The translations under genes were made by a program, and so were the position numbers. This document shows positions 55,095-64,000 of a stretch of DNA of 64,000 nucleotides, piece by piece. The notes under the pieces are model-generated. The model had not been told where the DNA came from. It saw only the letters and a program-made list of their open reading frames with translations, and did not search any database. Each line of letters begins with the position of its first letter. Position 1 is the stretch's first letter. Location: the NCBI GenBank assembly GCA_022747635.1, contig JAKTNV010000004.1:82496552-82560551 (forward strand), read 5' to 3'. The stretch comes from Hetaerina americana (lineage: Eukaryota > Arthropoda > Insecta > Odonata > Calopterygidae).

Positions 55095-55785
55095 CACTGA
55101 GAGGTGTTGTTTTGCTCTAGTTAGACCTCATTTGGAATATGCCGCAAGTATTTGGGATCCTTGGGAGAAAATTTGGCAAAAAGAATTAGATAATGTCCAG
55201 AGAAAATCTGCCAGATTCGTTAAAAATTGTTATGATAAGAACACAAGTGTGACAGGTCTTTTAGGGGATTTAGGCTGGGAGCCACTTGAAGTACGAAGAG
55301 AACAAGCGAGACTTAGGCTTTTAGAAAGGTTCAGAACAAACGCTTTTAACGATGGCACCAAAGGAATTCTAATGGCCCCACACTACTCAGGTAGATCAGA
55401 CCACAAAGATAAAAATAAGGGAGATAAATTCCAGTAGAGATTGATGTAAATCCTCATTCTTTCCCCGAATGATCAGAGATCATAATAGTAAGAAACCGAA
55501 GTCATTTCAGGAATGTTAAAAACATTGAATTTACAAGTCGTAACAAAATCGAACATTGCTAGGATATTAGGTATATTTGTAGGTGCATTAGTGTGTTGGT
55601 TGGTGGTTTGGGTTTTTGCATGTGTGTGGGGTGTGTGTGTTCTTGCATGAGTGTATGCCATGTTTTGTTTGCGGATGGTGTGAATTTGTGGCTTTTGCAT
55701 GCGGTTTTTTTTGATTACGGGTGGTGCCCTAACACCCCCCGCCACACGCCCTTGCGGCGGCTGGCGAGGTATTAAATAGACGAAG
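55095..55785 (+). pseudogene. LINE A (CR1-like) C terminus, best copy, and 3' UTR
   Basis: The frame reads LVRPHLEYAASIWDPWEKIWQKELDNVQRKSARFVKNCYDKNTSVTGLLGDLGWEPLEVRREQARLRLLERFRTNAFNDGTKGILMAPHYSGRSDHKDK, with a frameshift near 55410, and ends with FFPRMIRDHNSKKPKSFQEC. These are the conserved C-terminal blocks of CR1/jockey-type LINE RTs. The 3' UTR has GGTGGTGCCCTAACACCCC, CGCCACACGCCCTTGCGGC and then GCGAGGTATTAAATAGACG. The 5' end is truncated near 55090, just after TTACTACACTGAGAGG. No RT catalytic motif is included. Confidence 0.9.
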
Positions 55786-55867
55786 ATGTTCACTTCTCTA
55801 AGCATTGTAATATTTTACCCTGCTGTTTTACTTCACTTCTTTCAAGCCTTGCCCTTACTTCAACTCG

Positions 55868-55935
55868 TCTAAATCTACATAATACCCCGCAAGCCGCCGC
55901 AGGGGTATGTGGCCACATGGTTTATTTATAAAGAC
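55868..55935 (-). repeat. LINE A 3' end fragment
   Basis: TCTACATAATACCCCGCAAG and CCGCCGCAGGGGTATGTGG are the reverse complement of the LINE A 3' end; the copy ends 90 bases from a plus-strand copy. Confidence 0.7.
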
Positions 55936-57030
55936 GCAATACTAAGTTGGAAAACCAGTTCGAGCTACAAATTCGATTCGAAACTATCAATAAGATAATT
56001 ATGGTGGTAGCAACGTTGGCATCAGTTCAATATTCGAATCTGAAATTAATTATCAGTAAATGATGAATTTGATAGCTAGCTCAATACAAAAAGAAAAGAA
56101 GCAAATGAAATATGGCGCTGTTTACTTGACCGATCAATTTAGCCAAATTAATAATCGAACTCGCCCGAGTTCCCACAAGTACGATGGCTCATCCATCTCC
56201 AAGAATCGAACCGAGCCGTGGTCGGTTTTGTACTCGAATAGGAGAAAATATGTCGAAAAAAGTCAAATCTCAAAGTGTCGACTGCTTTGCGAATCAGATC
56301 CTGCGCGCGATCTCTTTTCGACGGAACTGTTATATCCATATATATAGAAGGAAAAAAATACTCCCGTTTTTATTGCACCTTTATCGCAAACACTGACTTT
56401 CCCTTTGTGCTCAAAGTTCACGCGATGCAAGCCTTGACGAAAAATTGCCTATTAATTTCGTTTAGAACGAAAAGCGTTGCAATAGACCAAGACCGGCTCA
56501 TAGACAGCCATCTCACTTCTGGCACCCAATCCCTCGAGAGGTTCACTGCTAATGGGCAGTATTTTTTCTAAAATTGATGTATAAGTTACTCAACAATCGT
56601 GGCGGAATCATGTCTCCTTTCGCTCACGCACGCTTTCATTGCAGTGCACGGATGAAAAATATTTTGTTACGGCATTGACCGCCCCGGCGCAGAGATATGA
56701 ATGCGGTAGTGTGCAAACAAACACTCCAACCAGACGGCTCCGACGACTAGAATGGAATGGGTGGTGTGCGGCGATACCTAAATGAGGCACCACGTGTGTG
56801 CCGACCTTTGCTACATCGACGCGCAATAATTGATCGTTCGACAATTGAAGCACGCTTTTCCCAAGCGTACGCCATCTTTGAACGCATGGAGTGTTTACTG
56901 CCAGTGAGCAAATGGGGATTTATTGTCAGATTTATTGCCCTCGTAATTGTGATGAGGGAGCTGGCCGTGAGATCAGGATGCCAGGGCGCGTCTCTGCGGA
57001 TGCAGGCATGGAGCACGTAGCGCACATAAA
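55936..57030. other. no recognised features
   Basis: Unique-looking DNA with chance frames on both strands at 56060-57020. No family recognised. Confidence 0.35.
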
Positions 57031-57034
57031 ACTT

Positions 57035-57204
57035 AACTCTTTTCTTGGAAAGGTCAAGGAAGCTACGGGAAAATCCGCAAGAGGAACACTATTCGAGTCG
57101 CCCACAAAATGCGAGAATTTTTCGGGTAAAAGAATAATTCACCTAACCTGGGATTCAAACCCGGGTCCCTTGGTTTCCGGCAGAGTGCTTAAGCCATTGC
57201 ATTC
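57035..57204 (-). repeat. tRNA-derived SINE, family 2
   Basis: On the minus strand, ATGGCTTAAGCACTC precedes the B-box GGGTTTGAATCCC, then GTGAATTATTCTTTTACCC and a body with GCGGATTTTCCCGTAGCTTCC. The head matches 6328-6500 and 58291-58510. Confidence 0.75.
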
Positions 57205-57235
57205 TAAATTCACAATTTTCTATATCTACGCCAAC

Positions 57236-57420
57236 ACGATGCCCCTGAAGCCGCCGCAAGGAGGTGCGGCGGTAGGGCACCAGCCAGACATATGCACAGA
57301 TATTATTATTTCATGCCTAAATTTTAATATACATAAGCTCATATACAAAAAAAATCGTTCACATACAATCATGCATGCCTTTGTACATCACGCTGTCATT
57401 GACTGAATCATTTTTTTATA
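57236..57420 (-). repeat. LINE A-like 3' UTR fragment
   Basis: GAAGCCGCCGCAAGGAGGTG, CGGCGGTAGGGCACCAGCC and an AT-rich stretch ending near ATGCATGCCTTTGTACATC is the inverse of the LINE A 3' UTR (compare 34500-34730). Confidence 0.6.
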
Positions 57421-57662
57421 TTTTAGCAAATATTTTAGATTAAGAGTTTTAGGGATAGATTTTTTTATGGTAATGTGTATCGCGCGAGGGAAGAACCAGT
57501 ACTTGAATATATGACGGTACCTATTTATCTCTTATTTTATCTCTGTGCTCGAATCTATCAATATAATTTGGTTTCCTAATGATTCCACTTGGTGTCTCAA
57601 TAAAACTCAAGTAACATGTTCCTAAAAGTCAAAAGAAGAATGATTTTGAAAAGATGTTTGAC

Positions 57663-57887
57663 TTAAATAGATTCATTTACTTGTGCCGGCTCGATTTTGT
57701 TATACATACGTATCGTGCTAGGAAAGAAATAACACAGGGTGCGGCAAAATAACTTCCTATTTTGAAAGCGTTTTGAGTTTGAACAAAGGAAGTTATGTTG
57801 CCGCAACCGGTACTTGAATCTGTCGTTGACGGTATCTATTGCCGTAGCTTGCGGGGTAACTACATCCACCAGCACAATATACCGCAA
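57663..57887 (-). pseudogene. LINE A-related RT tail with hairpin insertion
   Basis: The minus frame reads TVNDRFKYRL, then a repeat-derived segment, then CYFFPSTIRMYNKIEPAQVNESI. FKYR and YFFPSTIR match the LINE A tail FFPRTI, so the segment between them is an insertion: a ~67-base hairpin at about 57738-57806 with arms TGCGGCAAAATAACTTCCT and its inverse. The insertion happens to keep the frame open. Confidence 0.6.
57738..57806. mobile_element. short MITE-like hairpin
   Basis: Arms TGCGGCAAAATAACTTCC and GGAAGTTATGTTGCCGCA are inverted with about 30 bases between. It interrupts a LINE RT tail. The terminus GGGTGCGGCAAAATAAC has a form often seen at Tc1/mariner ends, but no TA duplication is clear. 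Confidence 0.5.
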
Positions 57888-58290
57888 TTGGTCTCAAGGG
57901 CGTGGGGTGGGTTGGGTTGTGATGAGGCATCAGCCATGTATACACCAGAATAAGTTCATGTATGCATTAGGATATTATTAACTCATAGAGAAAATACTCG
58001 TACAAATATATACTTATATGTATCATACACAACTTGATTACATTATTGAATGTTTGTCTGAGGAATGAGAAATATTATGTGGATACCCCATGGCGACTCT
58101 GCTTAAGTCGTCATTGCTTAATTTATATTCGGTTTATATACATTTTTCTCAGGCAAACACCTTTTTTGTCCAAGGATTTGCTTTAAACTTTCAACTGTGA
58201 CGCTGTGCGCACCACAACGATTACTTAATGGCTTGTGTGGTGATTCGCCAGAGCATGAAAGTTCTTAGAAATAAGACTTTTGGTCTTAGA

Positions 58291-58510
58291 GTCTTGATCG
58301 CTTAACTGGTCATAGGAATAGGCCAAGAAACTAGGGATCCGGGTTCTAATTTCGGGCCGAGAGAATAATTTTGCTTCCAAAATTCTCTCAATTTATTCTT
58401 ATCCTGACCTTCTGTCCTTGAACCGCGGCAGACCTTCCCCTTCACGCATCCTCTCTTCGGATATCTGCCTGAAAATGCAATCCGAGAATTTTTCAAACGA
58501 TTTCATAACT
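58291..58510 (+). repeat. tRNA-derived SINE, family 2
   Basis: TTGATCGCTTAACTGGTC (A-box region), GGGATCCGGGTTCTAATTTCGG (B-box region) and a downstream body with AATAATTTTG and AATTCTCTCAATT. It has the same organisation as 6328-6500. Confidence 0.65.
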
Positions 58511-60060
58511 GATGTCTCGGCGTAGTGTTACCAAGCTATTTCTCACCCCCACGAGACATCTACGTGCATCCCTCCCTACCAAAGAAACGAATGATTTATT
58601 AAACTTCTTCCTTCGTGACATCACTCCTCTATTCAACTTTTTTTTTTTAATTTTCATTCCCAATTGAGCTATTTCAAGTCTTGATAGATTTATTTCTATC
58701 TTCTTAACATTTTATTGACTTTTCTTTTATCGTGTTTTTGCTGTACTGTTTTCCACACACAGTTCTTGTTTGCATTGTATCTCAACGCATGATCAAATTT
58801 CTCATATTTTATTCTATTAACACCATGTAATAATTTTAGAAACATATTAAATTCCTAGATGAGACGGAAAAGAGAAGCTCGGGAGCAAATAATTTCATCC
58901 GACCTATTTAAAGAATCTATTTACCTCCTCACTTCAAGGCACTTCGATTCGATTCACGAGTATTCAATAATATTTTCTTTGCGTATTAGCAGTAAACTTC
59001 GGGTCGAGGCTGGTATTTAATGGAACTAGGAACTGCTGCGCTTTTAAAGACCTCTTAATACTTGCATGAAATAGAATATCCTAATCATTACTTTTGCTAC
59101 TGCTTTATGACATACTAATATGCAGAAACAGGTTTAAAAAAAACACTTATAATGCTCATATTAGGTTAGTTTACCGCGTCTTAAAAATTAGCATTACAGC
59201 TTACGAGTTAGAAGTTCGACGGTCCTATAGATCAGTGGAAAAAATATGAATATATTCTGTTTCTTTCATTTTTAACATAAAAAAACAAAAATATCGACTC
59301 CTTTTTCCAGATGTTTACGTATTTGATAGATGTGCGTAAATAAGAAGTCCATCGTACTCCAGAATATCAATTCATCATACATCTTGTTGTCATGAGTCGT
59401 TTGCTACTCAAGCAATATATTTTTGGGACTACATCCCCAAGAACATTATAGAAGCAAACACTCACAGATGTAGAAACGCCGATGTACTATTATCTGGTTG
59501 ATTTTAAATATTGGAATGGCAATACTTGTACACATGATTGTGTAGTAAATGTTATAAATTTGTATAATTTACGTGGATTAGCAATTTTTTGGATTTTTAA
59601 ATCTCAAAATGGGCTATATTACGCTCGATATTTTCATATCTTTGCCATGTTTTTTTCAATTTAAACATCTCTCTTATTTTAGTGGAAGAGGTAATTTTTA
59701 CTTTTATTAATGCTACTTTATCTGAAATTTGGTTTTAGACTAAAATTGTCTGCGTCGGTGAAAATAACGTAGAAGAAAAATCATTATTTATTTGCTAAAA
59801 CGCATAACTTGAGCATTAAGGAGCACTTACCCCAGGCTCTAATTCGTACTTCTATCTATATAAACAGCACATTACAATTAACAGTCTTGCAAGTTCTGCC
59901 ATCCTTCTTTCCGTCCAACGGGCCCAGCATTTTCCACTCGGTCTTGTTTACCTTGACTTTATGTTTATTTCACTAGATGACATTAATTGAAATTGCATCC
60001 ATGGGTGTCGCACATCTACCGTGGACTTCGACTCGCTCTTCGGGTCGAAGAGTGTGAGGT
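58511..60060. other. no recognised features
   Basis: AT-rich, with a T10 run near 58640. Nothing further can be supported. Confidence 0.4.
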
Positions 60061-60061
60061 T

Positions 60062-60140
60062 CATCTACATCTACACAATACTCAGCAAGCCGCTAGAATG
60101 ACGTGTGGGGGGTGGTGGGTGTTACCGTAACAGTCGTATA
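60062..60140 (-). repeat. LINE A 3' end fragment
   Basis: CATCTACATCTACACAATAC, CAGCAAGCCGC and GTGTGGGGGGTGGTGGGTG is the reverse LINE A 3' end including two copies of the terminal TAGATG unit. Confidence 0.7.
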
Positions 60141-60199
60141 TGTAGGACTTATAGTTTATGCCTCCACTTGAAAACATGCTAGCTTTTATACAAAAACTC

Positions 60200-60600
60200 T
60201 CATGCACTCACAGACCTACGCAGCACCTGCGTGGATGGGACTAGTCAGTAGATCTACCAATTGGTATACCAAAAAAACAAACATAGAAAAACTTTTAGAC
60301 TTCTTACTGACAAAGTGTAAAATATACTTTGATAAATTAAAAGAAAACACTAATGGGGCTATGAAATACACCAAACAAAATAAAATAGGCCCCTATGACA
60401 AATATAAGGGACCAAACAATGTTTCAGTCCTAAAAAATACGAAAAAATAATTCAATAAATAAAAAGAGGGTAATACAGCGACGCTGGTAGTGCTCCAGGA
60501 AGATATAGGAGCTTAATATTGTGACGCAGAGCATAAGCCCAACTAGGCGACCTCTGAAAAATAAAGCCGCTTGAAAAAATGGCAAGGCATGTCGTCGTCG
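60200..60600 (+). pseudogene. jockey-like LINE 3' fragment
   Basis: This copy corresponds to 14321-14999 on the minus strand, without its palindromic insertion. The frame reads QTYAAPAWM, then KKTNIEKLLDFLLTKCKIYFDKLKENTNGAMKYTKQNKIGPYDKYKGPNNV, the C-terminal end of a jockey-like RT, and the 3' UTR ends in GGCAAGGCATGTCGTCGTCG. It serves as the empty-site reference for the 112-bp palindrome and the reference 3' end for the nested copy. Confidence 0.75.
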
Positions 60601-61070
60601 TTCAATATGAATTATAAAAATGCATATTGTATGTTGACTGGTTCATGAAATTTTACTACCTAAGTTAATTTTCATTTTTCGGACTCATGTACTCGATTTC
60701 GTTATGATTGCTTATACTTGCTAGAGTGAACACTTCAATTTGTGTGCGTCGGTGTCAATCTATCATATTTAATCCCGGTGGTTGAATCTTAACAATCTAA
60801 TTTGTGCCATAGTAATGTCCCCTGTAGAAGAAAACTCCATGACACTTACTCGCTTCGCATAGCAATTTTTAAAGAACCTAGTGGATTTTCAGGGAACCCC
60901 GTCCAAGTCTCCAAAGATTTAGAAACAACCGACTCTGGAAAAGTTTTCAGTCGACCAACAAATCTAACAGAACCGAAGCCATGACTTCCTCCTGAAGAAT
61001 AAGTTAATGTGATTTTTGATGGCCGTTGGCACTGTTTAAATACGGTTTGGACTCATCTCAGCTCCATGAC
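60601..61070. other. no recognised features
   Basis: No gene or repeat supported. Confidence 0.35.
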
Positions 61071-61400
61071 CTTGCACAGAGGACCAGGAGCAGTTCTCCT
61101 CCCACCCTTCAACCTCCCAGACTCCGCCCCTCACCTCTCCAAATCACATTTCCGGGTACCCTCCTCGCCTGTTGGCTTATTTACGCTCCCCCGACAACAC
61201 TCTTCCCTCGCACCCCCTCCGCCTCCGCTCTCTCCTTCGATCGCTCGCTCTCTCTCTCTCTCCCTCTCTCTCTTCCCTACCACTCCCTCCCGCCCTCGCC
61301 CGCGTTTTTGCGACGCACTCGGAAAGAGTTTTTGCGATCTTAAAGACGCTCTTTGCCTTCGCGTGTTTTCCTTCGGGGGAGATTGACGCACGCATATGCA
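61070..61400. promoter_or_regulatory. GC-rich CT-tract patch, candidate promoter
   Basis: C-rich DNA with GACTCCGCCCC near 61120 (GC-box-like) and a 29-base CT tract at 61245-61273 (GAGA-type on the other strand), followed by CGCGTTTTTGCGACGC. GC boxes and GAGA tracts are common in arthropod promoters. The several overlapping frames of 75-125 codons are made by the CT tract and are not credible proteins. Confidence 0.3.
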
Positions 61401-63080
61401 TGTTGTTACATTATCATGGAAGCACTAAAGGTCGCTCGTACATGATTATTTTTTTGCGTTCGTTTTAAAACTCGCAAGCGTTCGTGAATTTAGAAAATGA
61501 TTCATGTAGAGCGCAAACACGAAATATGCATGCACAACATGACCTGGAGGCGCACTTGAGAATCAACTGAGAATTGGAATACGCCCTAATTTCATAGACA
61601 TTTATTTTGTGCGTTCGAAGATAAAGCAAAGCGGGACGCATTTACATCTCGTTAAAATGCACCGTTAAATGGCCTTAATAGGTGGGAAGGAGAGGGAGAG
61701 AGTGCTGACTTAATTGGGGGCAATGAGTGACGTGCCTAAGTGTGCCCATCATTCACATGGGTCATTACATATTTGCAGTGGTAGTTATAATTAATCGTAT
61801 TATTATGCAGCAGTGAGTAAATGTTGACGGCTCTGACTGAATCGGCGGGGAGTTTAAGCCATCAACTTTGGTGATTTTAAGTGTCCTCTGACTCAGCCGT
61901 CATTGTAAATTATGTGTTGTGCGATAAAAATACTCAGCTGTTAAAGATCTGTGTCATCACCATAGAAAAGTGAAGCGGATACTCTATTGCCGCAAAATAC
62001 GCTGAGAATACCTGAAGATTTAGCAGGGAGAAGGGATAGTCTGGAGAGCTGTCACAAACAAATCTCGGGACTGATAACTTCTGATATTAGTTATTTTTTA
62101 TCATTTTCCTAGTCAGTTCTTCTGACGTTCTACTAGACTTCATGCCATCCCAAAAAATAAGACATGGATCTTCCTTCCTCTTCCTCAATGTTCTGCTTTC
62201 CATTACGACTTCTAGCATCTAACCGCTTCCCCAAGGTCTCCCCAACTCACTCTTTCGGTGTGACGCAGAGTGTAATGCAAAACAATTTCAAATGGTCGAA
62301 TTTTCGTAAATTTTGAAAAAAAAACTAACAGCGATTGAGGAGTAAAGATAGGTAGCATAGGATAATAAGAATTTTATGCGAGGAAATGTCTACTTGCAGC
62401 ACATGTCTAGGAATAATGAAACACTTCGATGAAGCATATGCATGGAGCACACTTTGAAAGGTAATAGGGCATTGACCGAACGGACATGCTGCGCAAACAG
62501 AAGATTGGCAGGAATGGAAACGCTGTGAAATAGGAAAATGATGAAGATAAAAACAATGGGAAAAACAACGAAATAGGGAGAAAATAGTGAGTTCCACGAA
62601 GAGAAGGGCAGTTTCTCATGAAAACTCTCGAAAGAGGTCTGTTCCCGGGAATATTTTGAGATATGTTTGAGTGATGAAACGGAACCAAGTTAAGGTTAAA
62701 GGGAATTGTTACGGATAAAGAATATGCATGAGATATATGGTATTTGAAACTAATAAGGGCAGTCGTGAAGTCGAAGAAATATTAAGGCACGAGGGAACTA
62801 GCCGATGACAGATTTGAATCGAGAACTGCGTGACCCGAGCCCTAAGAGTGATGACACCAGATTATGACCTTTTTTATACCGAAAGTCAATTAATGGCAAT
62901 GGAATATCGAAACTATTCCACAAGTGCAGGAGATGCGCAAAAAATGGATTCCTACTATCGCGAGAAATTTTTAGCATTTTTTTGACTCTATAGAATTTCT
63001 CTTCGCGGCTTAATGCGACCCCAATCTTTTATTACTCCTTAATTGCAAACCATTCCGAAATACCCGAAACTCAATTTGCT
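61401..63080. other. no recognised features
   Basis: Unique-looking AT-rich DNA. Minus frames at 62325-62688 overlap one another and show no family motif. Confidence 0.35.
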
Positions 63081-63158
63081 TTGTATCCCCTCCCCACCTC
63101 ACACAAATCCTATTTCGTCCCGAAAATTTCGTTAAGCAAGAGTGAAATTTTTTTTCAG

Positions 63159-63275
63159 GCAGTCGAAATTGCGGGTGTGGTACTATTTTTAGCGTGGCTA
63201 TTTATTTTATTAATTGAGGGGATCCAAGAATTGTATTGGAGAATATTGCCATTTATCGAACTTAAAGGTCAATGA
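63159..63275 (+). CDS. possible terminal exon of a membrane protein
   Basis: A strong acceptor (T8 then CAG, ending at 63158) opens directly onto AVEIAGVVLFLAWLFILLIEGIQELYWRILPFIELKGQ and a stop. The first ~22 residues form a clear transmembrane-like helix. I do not recognise the protein and found no partner exon. It may be a real last exon or a chance frame in AT-rich DNA. Confidence 0.2.
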   Translation, partial: AVEIAGVVLFLAWLFILLIEGIQELYWRILPFIELKGQ

Positions 63276-64000
63276 ACTAAGCCATAGAAATACTAAATAA
63301 CACCATATCGTCCATCAATTGTTTTCCTCGAATGGATTTTATTTATAGTTTCGTGTTTCCCTTTTGAGGGGAAATTGATTTTGTTCCAAGTGATATATTT
63401 ATTGCTTTTTGGCAAAGGAATTGGCTGAGATCCCTGTGGAGTTGAAAGCATGCTGTTCTTTTCATCCCAGAATGTTATTTTATATTACAGGGATTTATTT
63501 ACATATGAGTAATATATTATGATTAAGAGGGATGGGGAATTAATGATTTTATGCCAAGTAATATTTGTGACCTTATATATTAGTTAAAGAATTCTCGGTG
63601 ATTAAATAAATTGAACTTGATTTGCATTTGTGAGGTTTTCAGAGGGTTTTTCTAAGTTCATAGTGTTAATTCATATGAAATATTTCCAATCACCTAAATG
63701 CTTCTTATTACTGTCTTGAAGAACGAAAATGGTAACTGCCTTGAAGAAATAGCTTTACATTTTTCATCGCAGTGCTTCCACACTAATCGTTTGATGGGTT
63801 CAATATTTTAATCAATTAATTTGATATTTAAAGTGATATCTCGCCATCTTAACTAAGTTCGAAGCGTAGGAAAACGTAGTGTTTTGTATTTATTGAGGTG
63901 ATCGCGTGAATTTCCACGAGACTCTTGTAAAAGAACCGCTCGGTTTATTTCTCCCAGGACTGCATCACGATAATAAAAAGCGCCCCTACGTGTGTGGTTA
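63276..64000. other. no recognised features
   Basis: AT-rich DNA at the window end, nothing recognised. Confidence 0.4.

Noticed and set aside
57840..57870. Plus-strand LINE A 3' end (CTTGCGGGGTAACTACATCC)
   Set aside because: The match is short and lies within the minus-strand LINE tail frame; could be chance or a minor insertion, so not called separately.
60202..60450. Small plus-strand gene of 82 codons
   Set aside because: It is the C-terminal end of a truncated jockey-like LINE, shared with 14321-14999.
61009..61468. Overlapping frames of 75-125 codons on both strands
   Set aside because: Driven by a CT tract and C-rich DNA; all frames are open together and none has a family motif.

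Overview
This window looks like non-coding DNA from a large, repeat-rich animal genome, most likely an arthropod. The evidence is a mariner-family DNA transposon, CR1-like, jockey-like and RTE/L1-like non-LTR retrotransposons, an R2-type endonuclease fragment, Penelope-like elements (PLEs) with a GIY-YIG endonuclease, and several tRNA-derived SINEs. Base composition is AT-rich with long (TA)n tracts. No operons, bacterial genes or rRNA are visible, and no convincing host gene can be assembled. The species cannot be named from the sequence alone.

Layout. 1-3500 is mostly unique sequence with two GC/CpG-richer patches (about 480-850 and 2340-2700) that carry NRF1-like and X-box-like sites and may be promoter or 5'-exon DNA. 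3533-4612 is a 1-kb foldback element with internal ~155-bp tandem units. 4725-6150 holds LINE pieces on both strands. 10.7-13.3 kb holds an R2-like endonuclease fragment, a SINE, and LINE B pieces arranged as a large inverted repeat. 14.17-16.19 kb is a PLE insertion that contains a jockey-like LINE 3' end, which in turn contains a small palindrome. 16.9-22.75 kb is dominated by a jockey-like remnant and CR1-like LINE A copies. 22.87-27.9 kb holds SINEs and LINE B fragments. 28-41 kb is mostly unrecognised AT-rich sequence with a 753-bp mariner deletion derivative (32244-32996) and short palindromic PLE-type insertions. 41-64 kb continues this way, with (TA)n tracts, the best LINE B copy (49204-50001), the best LINE A C-terminal copy (55095-55785) and more SINEs.

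The most striking pattern is a recurring class of insertion. Each is a head-to-head inverted repeat of a retroelement 3' end, with a one-sided tail and a 10-16 bp direct repeat at the flanks. Seven such loci are listed, plus one large composite example (14181-16179). Several carry a hammerhead-ribozyme-like core (CUGANGA, a short stem II, GAAAC and, at some loci, a GGUC/GUG cleavage-site context). This fits what is known of Penelope-like elements. The repeated compact architecture (five of the seven are 168-202 bp) suggests a non-autonomous, PLE-mobilised, retrozyme-like family.
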